64,000 nt of DNA, from contig NC_134020.1 of the NCBI RefSeq assembly GCF_040712315.1, positions 38,556,751-38,620,750 of the forward strand, read 5' to 3'. This DNA is from Castanea sativa (Eukaryota; Streptophyta; Magnoliopsida; Fagales; Fagaceae). This document shows, piece by piece, positions 21,854-34,290 of the stretch. The number at the start of each line of letters is the position of its first letter. Within the stretch, counting starts at the first letter, position 1. Under the pieces are notes generated by a model. The model saw nothing but the letters and a program-made list of their open reading frames with translations. It was not told the DNA's origin and did no database searches. The translations under genes were made by a program, and so were the position numbers.

Positions 21854-24800
21854 GCTTTCACCATTAAAGAGGTTTGAGATGTTCCTAACAGCTTTTTGAA
21901 AATAAAGTTTTTTTTTTTTTTGAGGGGGAAGATAAAGTTAAATTCAGGTTTCGAATGATAACAGCTGTTATTACTGCTTGGTAATTCCTATTAACTAATG
22001 TTTATTTGGTAATTCCCGTAAAAGTTAATCTTTTGTCTCATGTTTTTATTGACTTTTGTCTTAATTTTAAGTAAATAATAAAGTAACAGCGATAAGTTTC
22101 TTTAAAAAAAACAAAAGCAAAAAACAAACAAATAAAACCAACTAATAAAATAAAACTACTCCCAAAAGTATTTTTATTCTCTCTACTCTCTAAAAACAAA
22201 AGTGAGTAAAAACACTAAACTCCGTAAGCCAGTCGGGTTAGGCCACCTGGAGCCCATCATGAAATGGCTCGGCTTAGAACTCGGAAACAGAGTGGTGACA
22301 ATTGACAAAAAATCATAGTAGTAAAGGGGGACAGTGGAGACTTTTGGGTAACCCCAGATACGCATATAAATTTGCGAGCAGAAGCTGAGCTGTTGCTGTC
22401 CGACAAGGTATCTTGTTGTAGGGGGCAATAAATGCATCATTCTGGAGAGAGAGTGAGAGGCTTTGATTTTCTTAACAATAAAAAATAAAAATCAACGGTT
22501 TACTCTTTATTACACTATACATTATAAATTATAAATTTAATTCTCTATTCTGATTTTCTTTTGATTCTGATGTTAATTAAGATCCTTAGAGTAACGGATC
22601 GATTCTCCACAACAAAAAAAAAAAAGGGTCCTTAATGTAACCAAAACTTGAGAAATATATTTCAGCCTAATAAGAAATGTTTTTAGGCACCATAATTTTA
22701 ATAAGATAGAGATAGGAATTATTCCAATGTAAAATAAAAATTGTCTGAGAAAGATGTGGAAATGAGAAATCCACGAGACTCGATAAAATTCTGGCTAAAG
22801 TTTGAAAGTTTCAGGGTGATATTAGAGTAAAATGGTTAACAAATCGGTTTGGAGCTATTTTCTTTTAAATCATTATTTGATAATTAAAAAGACTATTAAT
22901 GTGTAATTTTAGTTACATAATTTTTTTTAATGAGTTATGAAAAAATAATACACATGAACAATCTTACAAATCATCACATAGGTTGGAAACTTGGAAGAAA
23001 TAGTTCCAAACTAATTTATAACTAAACTTTGTCTTTATTAAAATACATAGCAAAAGAATAATTTAAATAAAAAAAATCTAATACTTATATACAAGAATAT
23101 GGGAAATATTAAAAAATGTACAAATTATCGTGAATATAAACTTATGAGCAGCAATATAAAATCTTAGGAAAGAGTGATTGAAAGGAAGTTAAAGATAATA
23201 AACAGTAATATACTAATATCATATAAATTTGAGCTTATTACAGGGTAGTATAGAGTTCTAATAAAGAAATATGCATAAGTCCATAAAGTTCTTTATATTT
23301 TCTTTGTTGACCTAGATAAAATGAATGGTGAAGTATTTTATGAGTGCGGTGGACTTTAAAAAGTAAAGAGGAAGTATATTAAGATGATTACAAGATTTGT
23401 ATGATGTATCACAATTGAGTTTCCTATCATAATAAGTTCGCATCAAATATCAACTTTAAGTTCATATCTATTTGCATAGGTTATGGATGAGCATACTAGA
23501 GCAATTTAAGATAACGATCAATGGCTAATGTTTTTGTAGGTGCAGAAACAGCCAAATTGAGCCAAATATTAAGAGTTTAAGATTATTCATTTAAATTTAT
23601 TTTGAATGTAAACCAAGCTCAAACTCATTACATGTTTAGTTTGGTTCATTTTACTGTAGAACAAACTCAAATTTGTTCATGATTTATTTAATTAACTAAT
23701 TATTTTTCATATATAATAAACAATTAATATAACTAAAATTTGTTATCCTTTCTCAAATCTATACTAATAATTAATAACTAAATTATAATTTAAATTTAAT
23801 TATTTGAGTTAATTAGATATAATTTTTTATGAACTTATAATTTTGTATGAACTAAAAAAGTGGACTATTTATATCTTCAATAAACTACATGCAATTATTT
23901 GATATCTTATAAACATATTTACAAATTTACTTAATCAAATGTAAGGATATTTCCAACACACATTTACACACACACACACACACACATTAATCAAGCCTTA
24001 AATTTACGAGCACATTATTATATTTGAGTTCGGCTTGTTTAATAGTCAAGCCTAAATTCAGGCTTAAACTTAGCTCATTTGTTAAATAATGAACACAAAT
24101 AAGTTTTTGCCAAGCCAAACCCAACTTGGTTCATTTATAACTATTTTTTTTTTTTAGTAAATGATTGATTTTAAAAGATGAAACTGTAGGTGATCGTAGA
24201 AAGCCTATTAACTTAGAAGGAAACTTTTACAAGACTGCTATAAGATGTCGTTCTATATTGTATTGAATGTTGGACGATTAAAAAACAATATATTCATAAA
24301 ACATGTATAGTTGAAAAAATGAAGTTTGAGGAGGATAAGTGAAAATACAATAAAAGATAATGTATGAAATAAATAAACTTGTTTAAAGATAGGAGCAACT
24401 CCTATAGAGGAAAAGATAGCAAGGAGTTGCTCGATTTAATTTGATCCCATGCAATATTGGCGAAAGTGATTTAATTCAAGTCAAGTAGAGATACAAACAT
24501 ATAAAAATGTAAAATAAGACTAGAGATAATAATTAAGAACCTTATAACTTAACTTTTTCTAAAAAAAATAAATAATTAGAATGTAACTTAACTAAGGATA
24601 TGTTTTGTGTCATGTATATCTGTGCATTGGATACGATACGATGAAAACACATGCTTGAATTATATTGTGTCTAGTCCATAAATGCAGTGAACACAATCTT
24701 CACCCCTTAACTAATACTTTGTGAAGTTTCCAACAATGATATTTGAGATTAATCTTGTGCCAATACATAGATGGTATTTTGGCACCAAAAAAGAAAAAAG

Positions 24801-26730
24801 AAAAAAAAAAGGAAGATTTGGTCACTAATTAAAAAACTAAAAAAGAATCCTTTAGTAGTAATATTTTATTTATATATATTTGTTTGAGAGTGTCGGAAGG
24901 GCAACGCGGAACACGACGTACCTCCAGACGGAGGGCTATTTGTCTCCGTCAGAATATCCTCCAAACCAAAAATGAGGCACTATTTAATTAGGTAGGTATA
25001 ATGTAATCCTCAATAATTAGGTATAGCCGTAATGTAACGGTGTGATGGCATGGGCTGGTGAGTCTGTTTGCTTTGCGTGAACACTTACGCTGAACAGTGA
25101 ACCCGTGTGTGTTTTGGTTATTCTTCTGACACTTTCTAAAATGAAGTATCAATTTTGTCGGTGGCATTGCCTTTCTTGTTTTTCTCATTTCTGCTCATAG
25201 CTTGCCATTTGCCTTGCCTTCTAGTAACTCCAAAGCCACCAACCATAGGACTTTTTTTATGCCACCTTTCGTTTTCTTTATGTTCTCTTTCTTTGATTAC
25301 GAGACATTAGGGGGAGGGGTATCCTTGACTTTTTCCGGGAGTGACAGGCTGAAAATCGCTCCCCAAAAAATGTTCCTTGCGTTCTTTGGGTTTTTCTATC
25401 CTGATTAGAGATTCAGAATAAGATGGATGGATGCGTTGCTTGTATTTGATTTCAATCAAGTTCAGGAGATAAAAAATCACAATGATTTTAGATGACACGC
25501 ATGATATTATTCATTACTGTTACGTGGTGTGAGGTTGATGAGTCTATATTAGATACCTTACCTATTAAAAAAAAAAAAGCTTTCCTCTTTATACATAAAT
25601 TAACCATAATCTTATAACTTAATTTTGTAATGACCCGTATATATTGAAGTTGTTATCAATTTTTTTTTGTGGGTCAAGTAAGAAAGTACTACTTCTTGTA
25701 AAAAAAAAATGGACCACACCCAAGTGAGAATACATGAAAAATCAATTATGTATATATATTTTTTATTATAGAAGAAGATCATATGTATTTAGATTATTAA
25801 GAGGTCTAGTAGTTCTTAGATCTTTTAAAAGACTTTATGTTTGTAAGTTGCTTCTTTTGTAATTGTAATCTTGTTAATCATGTATTAGTAAAGTTAGATG
25901 CAATTTTTAAATGTTTGTTTATGTGTTGTCTGATTTTCTTGCTTGCTTTGAATCAATTTAGTGTATAAATTGAATTGGAGTATTCGAATTCAAATTTTCA
26001 CATTGAGCTGGTCACGACACTTTAACTACCACTCTGACGACTTGAAAACATTAAGAAAAGACCAATATTAATCTATAATTGATTTTAACCCTAAAAAAAA
26101 ATCTATAATTGATTTATACTCAAACTCAAACTCAAACAGACTCAAATGGGAAAGAAGAAGGCTACACTGATGCATGCCCACTGATTCTACTATCCATGGA
26201 AGAAAATAATGTATAGAGATCGGCTCTCATTGTCGAAGTTTTTGTTCATTCGACTTGCTGACTTGTGCTTTATGCAAAATTTGAAGCTCATATCACTCTC
26301 ATATATCTCAACTTCAAAGTTACGTACCATTTGGATTTTGGAACCCGCGATGGTATCTTCGTTCTTCAGTGTATTAGTCTTGAACAAGACTTCTTCATTG
26401 TCATATTCAAACAAAGAATTATTGCAAGGTTATTAATGGAGGGCCATGGTTTATTGTCCAACAATTGATCGTTATCTAACTTGGCTTTAGGCCATTGGAG
26501 GCAAAGGTTTCCACCAACTGCGGTTTGGAGCAGTGGTTAATGACTATGCTATGGGTTAGTTAATGACTTTTAATGCGATGTAATGAGATAGGAGCATGTT
26601 TTGGTCTACGACAACAGTTGCACAATCCAAAGTAGGAGTGTCAATTCATGTCACGAGTTGAGATATGAGTATTTAAATACATATTTAAATCTTAACTTGA
26701 CTCATTTAATAATTGACTAAAACCTCTCAA
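21854..26730. other. AT-rich intergenic region
   Basis: No gene recognised. A less AT-rich island at about 22200-22440 and another at 24890-25490 stand out from the flanks but give no product I can identify in any frame. A CA microsatellite lies at about 23966-23986. Several poly-A/T runs are present. Confidence 0.5.
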
Positions 26731-26888
26731 TCATAGTTTCAAAAATCGGACCGGTTACTTTAATCGGACATAGAATCGGTCCGGTAAAAATTGGCAGTGC
26801 AATAATGAAAATCGTTGATTCAACTGGTAATAAAAGAGAACCAAACCTATTTTCAGTTTTTTGGCTATCCCAGTTTTTAAAACCATGC
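26731..26888. mobile_element. Small MITE-like element
   Basis: Starts ATAGTTTCAAAAATCGGACC and ends with CCCAGTTTTTAAAACCAT, which is roughly the inverted copy of the start. Internal GGACCGGTT and ATCGGTCCGG are also inverted. About 158 bp. Target duplication not clear. Confidence 0.45.
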
Positions 26889-27698
26889 TCTCAATCTTGA
26901 TACAACTTATTAAGTGGGTTGATATATATGACTTGGCTCATTTAAAACTCGTTTAATAAACAATTAAAAAAAAAACTAAAACCAAAAGAGTCCCCACTCC
27001 ATTTTTGCTTTAGGTAAAAGGGTTAGAGATTTTAGAGTTTCAATGAGGAATTCATCAATAAAACCATTCAAATTCTTTTAATTAATTAAATATGCTTAGA
27101 ATTCAAATTTATATAAAATAAAAATGACACTTATTTATAATTGCAAGTTAAGTAGACCAACAAATGACCGAGATTGGCCCATTTATTAAATGTGTGAAAG
27201 TGTGACACAAATCTATTTACACTAAGCACTAACTTGCAAAACACTAAGTCACGTTCACAGGTTGTGTCAAATATTCACACTTCTAATATAAGAAGTGGAG
27301 AAATCACAGGATAACATCTTGCTAATCCCTTTTGATTCACATTTAAAGGGTATGGTGTCAAATATATGTTAAATTGTCTTTGAGGGTAAGTGGGTTTGAG
27401 ATAATATTATAAAATCCAATTTGTATGAAATTTTTCATTAATAGGATTTTTTTTTTGAGATTATATGAACATAAGTCATTATGAATTCATTTGATGAATA
27501 TTCGAAATGTCACTATATGTGATTTAAATACAAAGAGATAAGAAATTTTCCCTTAAGCCGACTTTGTAACTCAATTTATATTTTTTGGTGTTTCCAATTG
27601 AGACATCCAAGTTTAAAATTTCCCCCCCCCCCCAAACTATCTTTTAAAAAAAAAAATCTCATTGAGATAGATTTAATGGAAATTGATCATTTGAAGTA
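26889..27698. other. AT-rich intergenic region
   Basis: No coding exon or element with clear ends was seen. It includes a run of ten C (about 27623-27632). Confidence 0.5.
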
Positions 27699-27713
27699 TA
27701 AGTCTTAATCATT

Positions 27714-27883
27714 CACTTTTATTTATTATTTATTTATACAAGATAGAATTTCTACTCTAGCCTAATTTAAGTGTATACGTGTGTGAAGATCCCTCATGGA
27801 GACTTGAACCCCGGCCCTTGCCCCCCACACCCCACAAGCATTTATACTTGTAGAGTGACCACAGCACCAAGGGAGAGCGGTGG
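27714..27883 (-). mobile_element. tRNA-derived SINE with 15-bp target duplication
   Basis: Read on the minus strand it has a tRNA-like head starting near CCACCGCTCTCCCTTGG and a pol III box B (GGGGTTCAAGTCTCC, about 27803-27817). It ends in a TTGTATAAATAAATAA-like A-rich tail. It is flanked by TAAGTCTTAATCATT at 27699-27713 and again at 27884-27898, a perfect 15-bp target-site duplication. That size and the A-rich tail show LINE-type retroposition. It is not a tRNA gene, because there is no cloverleaf. Confidence 0.85.
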
Positions 27884-28088
27884 TAAGTCTTAATCATTTA
27901 CTAAAATACATATTCCATGGAACTAGATTTCCAAGAGTAAAAGACCAATCAAAGAATTAAATTGGGCACTCAATGGTATGCAGTGATGGTAAAGTGCCAA
28001 TTAAGACTTTATTTCACTATAGATATTTCATGAAGGGCTTAAATGCAGTTTTAAATAATTTAGGGATATCTTGTACAATTAAATATAG

Positions 28089-28702
28089 GGAAATGCTAAC
28101 GGATGTCCTTAGGGTAATGATTAACAATCTATTTAAAGAAAATTTTTATGAGAAAAGAAAAAAAAAATTATTTATGTTTGGTAATAGTTTTTATTTTCTA
28201 TTTTCAAAAACTTATTTTTGGGGATATAAAAAAAAATAATTTTCTTATATTTTTGAAATAAAAAACATGTTTGGTTAGTTGAAATTAAAAAAAAAAAGTT
28301 TTTTGAAGAAAAAAATAGAAAATACTAAAATATATTGTTACTAGGATTTGAATTTATTGCTAACTCATTAAATAAAACAAATTCATTAAATTAAACACGT
28401 GTTTTCATTGACTTTTGAAAATTAGAGACTGAAAACAGTTTTTTTGCATGTTTTTAATTTCCTTCACAAATTAAGTTTTGAAAATATTTTTTGTTTTCTG
28501 TCCATTTTGGGTTGCCAAACAAGTTTTTTAGTCTCAAAAATAAAAAAAAATTGTTTTTGAAAATAGAAAATAAGGGGAAAAAATAGTTACTAAACATACT
28601 CTAATGTTTTGACAGTTTTTTTAATTTTCCATAAAAGTTATGTCAAAACATTCCTAAAATGGATTGTTACTATTATTCTAAGGGCACCTGTTAGCATGAC
28701 CC
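28089..28702. mobile_element. MITE with a second AT-rich palindromic element nested inside
   Basis: GGGAAATGCTAACGGATGTCC (start) is the approximate inverted copy of GGGCACCTGTTAGCATGACCC (end, 28682-28702). The inside contains a separate inverted structure: TTTGGTAATAGTTTTTATTTTC near 28178 against GAAAATAGTTACTAAACAT-like text near 28580. No target duplication was resolved. Confidence 0.5.
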
Positions 28703-29115
28703 TTAAGTATATCCTAAAGTACTAGTGCAATTATATTTTTATACTAGAGTACAATAAAATTAATGAAAAATTTTGGTTTAGTTTGGAGATAAGAGGAGTC
28801 TAAAATTATTTTTCCTTTGGTAATATCTCAAGCTATGTATTTAAACACCCACAAGGTATGCTCAACCAACATATAATGTTGTTCTTCTAAAAAAAAAAAC
28901 ATATAATGTTCTGATCAAAATTGAATTTTATTAAGAGAAAAACTCCCTGGAGCAATGAAGAAGATAAAATTCTTATTTTTCTCATTTACTTACAAGCATA
29001 CAGTGTTTTTAGGAGATATAATAAAGGAAACACAAAGTGTTTCGACTTTCAAGGATTTTTTTTTTGTTTTTGGATTTTCTGTTTAGAAGCTTCAAAGTTG
29101 TTTGTGTATGTTTTT

Positions 29116-29285
29116 ATCTATATTTTAAGATGGAATAATTACATTCATCTCTTTTGTAGTTTGGACGTTTGCACGTGTCTATCTATGGTTTGAAAATGTT
29201 TTTGTCTATATTTTAAGATGGAATAATTATACTTAAGTCTTTTGTGGTTTGGACGTTTGCACGTCTCTATTTATAGTTTGAAAAG
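29116..29285. repeat. Local tandem duplication, about 87-bp period
   Basis: TCTATATTTTAAGATGGAAT occurs at about 29118 and again at about 29204. Both copies are followed by GTTTGGACGTTTGCACGT and ATGGTTTGAAAA-type sequence. The two copies differ by a few substitutions. No coding potential. Confidence 0.65.
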
Positions 29286-29902
29286 TATTAGTTTACTTAC
29301 TCGAGATTTGTTTTGTAATGCATCCATAACCAACCTTATTGTAACATGTTAAAAACACATAGAATTAAAGGACATAGGATGCATTTTGAAGGAGAAAGAA
29401 ACCTTTGGGTACGCAATCAATCAAATTCTTGGTCAAATCTTCTATCATTTTCTCATTCAAACCTACTTTTGCAGTGTCATTTCAAAGAACTTGCCTAGAA
29501 ATAACATTGGTAAAGTAGCTGAACTTACTAGTTTGATTAGCACCATTTTTTAAAAGTATCTCTTCATTCAATCCACCTTTAATGTTCTGTGGCAGTCTAG
29601 CTCCTTATATACGCTAATACACAATAAATTTCATCTTGTTCTGAGTCTCTCTTCTCTCAGTGAGCTAGTAGGCATGGATTTCATTGAGAATTGAACGAGT
29701 TATAGAAGGGAATAGGGATTTGTCATACATGCGTGCTTCATGAAATTTGTTCATAACTAACTTCACTTTGATTAGAAGTCTATATGATCGATTGGGCTAA
29801 ATTATAGATGGCTCGACCAATTTGTGAGGATTTGAACATGGACTGTTTGGTGAATGTACTTAGAAGAGAGGGCATAGAGTCACTGCTATATGAAATTCTC
29901 TG
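29286..29902. other. Intergenic sequence left of the hAT derivative
   Basis: No supported gene or element. Composition is ordinary for the window. Confidence 0.45.
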
Positions 29903-29910
29903 TGTGCAAG

Positions 29911-31425
29911 CAGGTCGGTCCTAGACATTTTGGGACCTTAGGCGAGATCTAAAAATGGGGCATTTTTTATACTTATATATTAATTAAATTAATATTTATT
30001 TAATTTTTTATATTATAATATATTTCATTTAAAATCTATTTTTCTTGCATTTTGAGATGCAAATTGACTAATTAAATTTTTGTATTCAAGTTCTTCTAAC
30101 ATCTCATTTTCATCATTATTTTCATTCTCTTCTAGTTGAACATCATTATGGTGAACTTGTTCATTTGTGACATTTTCATTATTATTTTCATTTTCTTCTA
30201 AATTATTTTGAAGTTCATTATTAAGATTTGTTGTATTGCAAAATTGAACATCATTGTTATCTTGCAATTGCATCATTTCATTATCTTCTAACTCTTTTTG
30301 TTGAATTTCTTGCTCATTTGTAATATTTTCATCTAAATTTTGTGTTATATTTTGTTTATTACTAATAACAAATTTATCCATTGATCCTTTTTGAGACTCA
30401 ATTAAATTTTATTCTTTTTAAAAAATTTTCATATCCAGATCCATATTTTCTCTTAGACATTTCTAATCAAATAAAATATTTATAAAGACTAAAATAAAAA
30501 ATAACTTTAAAGTGTAGAGCAAATGAGAAATAGAACCTGATTTATATAAAAAGTATTTAGCAATCTCAACTTGTATAAATAAAAACTTATTCAATATATT
30601 ACCACAAACTAATATATATATATATACACACACAAGATTAAAATTAAAAAAAAAAATTTAAGCACAAGCATAACAAAAATTTAAGCATAGCTATAACACA
30701 AGGCTTATTAATAAGGTCGACCAACAAAAAAACACAAAACAAATCTTATCTAATATGTTATATCTTATATCCATAACCCAAAAAAAAAAAAAAAACGCAG
30801 GCAGGCAGGCTTTATAAAAAAAAATAATAAATAAAAACTTGAAGCTGAAGGCCCAAACAAACGTGCAGGAGGCAGGCCCAATCCCAATCTTTTTATCTTA
30901 ACAGTCAACAAAAACAATGAATAGAAAGGCTGAAAGCCATAGCCAAGCACCCAAATACTTGAACTGATACGCAGAAATCAGTCTCAAAACCTAGAGCAAA
31001 GGCGGCAGAGGCACAAAGCACTAAGCAGCTGAGAGAGGCGGAGAGCAGAGAGAAAGAATCAAAGAAGCAGAGGAACAGTAAAACTAAAATTTTAAGGGAT
31101 TTGAGTTGTTTTATTTGTTTTGATTTGTGATTGTTTTGTGGTTAATCTCTTAGATCGGATTTGTAGTTTATCTTGTTGATTTTTGGTTTGTCTAGAAGAT
31201 AATAATATTATTTTTTGGCAAAGATTTTATTTAGAACCAATGTATAATCAGATCTTCCAAAATTTTTGTTTTTTGGTTAAAAAGATGTGCTGGATATTTT
31301 TAATTCATCTGAAACTTATTTTTTTTTCGCCCCTACTACCCATTTTTTTCTAAAATTTTGGGGCCTCCCTTCCACTTGGGGGCCTTAGGCAATTGCCTAA
31401 TTGGCCTAGTGGAAGGGCCGGCCTG
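29911..31425 (-). mobile_element. hAT deletion derivative, perfect 8-bp target duplication
   Basis: Left end CAGGTCGGTCCTAG, right end AAGGGCCGGCCTG (31413-31425), an inverted pair of the CAGGGCCGGCCCT type. TGTGCAAG at 29903-29910 is repeated exactly at 31426-31433. Known: 8-bp duplications and CAG-starting terminal repeats are hAT features. The subterminal GGGGCCTTAGGC-type motifs are also inverted. The transposase reads from the right end on the minus strand but only its N-terminal part is left, so the element is an internal deletion product. Confidence 0.9.
30025..30460 (-). pseudogene. N-terminal remnant of hAT transposase
   Basis: Starts at the Met of MSKRKYGSGYEN (30460), a signature of plant hAT transposases. 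Within about 20 codons the frame is lost, and the second open segment begins ESQKGSMDKFVISNKQN, the usual continuation. This runs through an Asn/Glu-rich, low-complexity acidic region to a stop after ARKIDFK. The zinc-finger, DDE catalytic and C-terminal dimerisation regions are absent, since the element ends 114 bp further on. Not functional. Confidence 0.75.
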
Positions 31426-31433
31426 TGTGCAAG

Positions 31434-32441
31434 TCACGATACATGAACCTTGTTCCTACATGCATGGCAAATTATAAATTTTCAAGAATTTTTGGAGAAT
31501 GCTCTTTGATTGAACACAAGTTTATAAAATAGTGTAACATAACTGGGTTACCATTGCAAAACGAAGAAAACCTCTAGTAAGTAAAGTAATACATTTTGAA
31601 CCACAAGTAGGCAATATGCAAACGCCCAAAATGCCAAGTAGAGTGTAATACTAATTATCCATTTTAAGATTCATGTTCAATTGTGACTTGTGCAAAACTG
31701 GAAGTAGATCTTGGATTTTTTTTTTCTAGATATAGTTTCAACGTATGAAGTCCGCTCTTTATTATTGGTCTTTATTATCAGACATCTTATTCTACGATAA
31801 GAAATTTTATCGGTTGAGCTAATTGGAACCCATGGTACATCTTGGATTTTATTCCACTATGTAGTATATGTATGAGACACATCTATTTTCCAATGATTGT
31901 TGGAGTTAATTTACAAATACTTAATTATTTCAACTAACTTAGATAAGCATACATTTTTTTTATTGCATGTATTATTTAATTTTCTTTTGACCTTTATTAG
32001 TTTTTGTTTCAATTATTACCTAAGCAACTCAACTTGATCAATAAATTAAACTCACATTCCAAATCAATTTTTTCTCGTATGAATTTTAGAAAAATAAGTG
32101 TATAAATTTGTTTTACATAAATGGTTTGGCTTACCTCCAGTACTTTTTTTAACTGGACATGTTCTTTTATTTTAAATATATAATGGCAAATAGTTGTGAG
32201 TTTTAATCCCCACATTTTATTTAGTTAATGGGTGATGTGGCAGTCTCCCATTAAAACAAAAAGATATTCCTTTTAAAAAAGTACTGGAGGTCAGCCAAAC
32301 ATTTACATAAATTTTCAATTTACTTATCACTTATAGATAATATATGAAATTAAATGAATTTACTCATATATTCTTGCTTGTTATAATTCTAAATTTATCA
32401 TTTATACAAAATTATATAATTCTAAATTTTCTCAAATATAA
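31434..32441. other. Intergenic sequence
   Basis: AT-rich. It contains no recognised gene. The open frames are short and biased by composition. Confidence 0.5.
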
Positions 32442-33394
32442 GTTATTAAACCCAGACCAGAGGTTGACCCGATCTATGAGTTGGATTATTGGGTCACTAG
32501 TTCAACCAGTGGGTTAACGGTCGAACCACAAAGTCAAATAAAAATATTTTTAAAATTATATATATACATATATAAGTTTGAAAAATTAAAACATAAATAT
32601 GTTTAACAAAAAAAAGGCATATGCCTAAATTAAACTCGCTATTATAATTCAAAATCAAGGTTTTAAAAGTAATAGCATTAAAAATTATATTAAATTCACA
32701 AGCAAAATAAACCAATGTTATAAGATTGCAACAAAGTTTTTGCTAAATAAAATCTTATTACATGTCTTTAAATTCTACATATTAAAAAAAAAAAAGAGCA
32801 AATCTCAAACTACATAAACAAAATAAGAGAAAAAAATGTTCAAAACTTAAAGGAATAAACAAATAAAACACAAAAAAATAAACATAAACAAAAGAAGAGA
32901 AAATAAGATTTAAACAATAAACTATATACCATATACCATATACTAATATACTCATTCTTATGTGCTAATTAGTTACGTGAAACTAAAAAGTGATTTGTTC
33001 ATAACAGAATGTTGATGCACAATTGCAAATTTAGGGAACTGAAACTGTGAAAAGTGATGGGTAGAGTAGTGTAATCGGCAGAGAAGTGATAGAACAGTGC
33101 ATTTTTTATTATTTTTTATTTAGGTTTTCCCCTATTTAAATTACTATATTATCGTACATTAAACAATAAAGAAGTCAATGAAATTGACCTGTTAATATAA
33201 TTTTGTACAATTCACAAACTCAGTCGGGTCATTAAAACCCAATTGAGTCACATGGTTTGCTTAAAACCCATTGGGTTTTACCAATTTTCACCGGGTCTTG
33301 CGCACATTCAATCCAATTGATGACTCGAGCTTGTCTATGTGTTGGGTCATCGGGTTACTAATCCGACTAGTCGGGCCGGACCGGGTTTAATAAC
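32442..33394. mobile_element. Putative TIR element, about 950 bp, no transposase
   Basis: Starts GTTATTAAACCCAGACCAG and ends with GGCCGGACCGGGTTTAATAAC, an inverted pair over about 20 bp. Subterminal blocks are rich in GGGTT/AACCC (TTGGGTCACTAGTTC, ATCGGGTTACTAATCC) on both sides, also in inverted sense. The middle is AT-rich. No target duplication was resolved. Confidence 0.55.
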
Positions 33395-33520
33395 ACTAGT
33401 TGGAATACATTTCTAAGAGTTACTAGATGCCACCTTAATTTTTTAAGAATAAGTCACCTCAACTAATTGTTGGATCCCAAATAATGTCATTACTGGAATT
33501 ATCAATTCAAATATAACAAT

Positions 33521-34282
33521 TAGGGATGGCAATGGGGCGGGGCGGGGCCGAAGGATGGGATCTTCGCCCCCGCCCCGTATAGATTTTTCTTGCCCCATCC
33601 CCGCCCCGCCCCGCCCCGCATGACGGAGAAAATTTCTTACCCTATCCCCACCCCTTAAAGCCCCGCGAAGACCCGTGAAGCCCCGCCCTACATCTTAAAA
33701 CTTTATTTCTTGTTAATTTTTCCTATAACTATTACCATTTTTTCAAATAAAATGACATGTTTCAATATTAAAAATATACTTGAAATTATAAATAAATTTA
33801 TCAAATCAAATCAAACTAATTTTTAGCAAAAACTAAATAATATTATCTAAATGTTTAACAAGACAATGTCATAACAAAAATCTCATAGTATGACACAAAA
33901 ATCTCATATTATGTTAATGATGAAAAGTAAGTTGAGAAAGACATATGAATCATGAATGAAAATACAAAAAAAAAGAGTTAAAATGGGTACCTTATTTCCA
34001 GCTTTGCTCGAGAGAAAAGAGAGGTAGACCAGGTAGAATAAAATAAGCTGATGATATTTTTGTTTAAATAGTAGGATTTTATGATATGAAAAAATTACAA
34101 CTTAATCTTTATTAACGCGGGATGGGGCAGGGTGGGTCTAAAAAGTGTAAACCCATCCCCGCCCCGCTCCTTGGTGCGGGTCTAAAATCTCGCCCCATCA
34201 CTTTTGTGGGGTGGGAAAAACTCGCACGGGGTGAAGTGAGGAGGGGCGGGTCAAGCGGGGCGGGAAAAAATTGTCATCCCTA
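33521..34282. mobile_element. GC-rich hAT-type MITE, perfect 8-bp target duplication
   Basis: TAGGGATGGCAATGGGGCGG at the left is matched by the inverted TTGTCATCCCTA at the right. ATAACAAT precedes the element (33513-33520) and follows it (34283-34290) exactly. Subterminal regions are packed with GGGGCGGGGCGG or its complement, while the middle is AT-rich. No ORF of note. 762 bp, non-autonomous. Confidence 0.9.
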
Positions 34283-34290
34283 ATAACAAT

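Noticed and set aside
27777..27895. tRNA gene
   Set aside because: Only box A/B-like motifs; no acceptor stem or cloverleaf, and flanking duplication shows a SINE.
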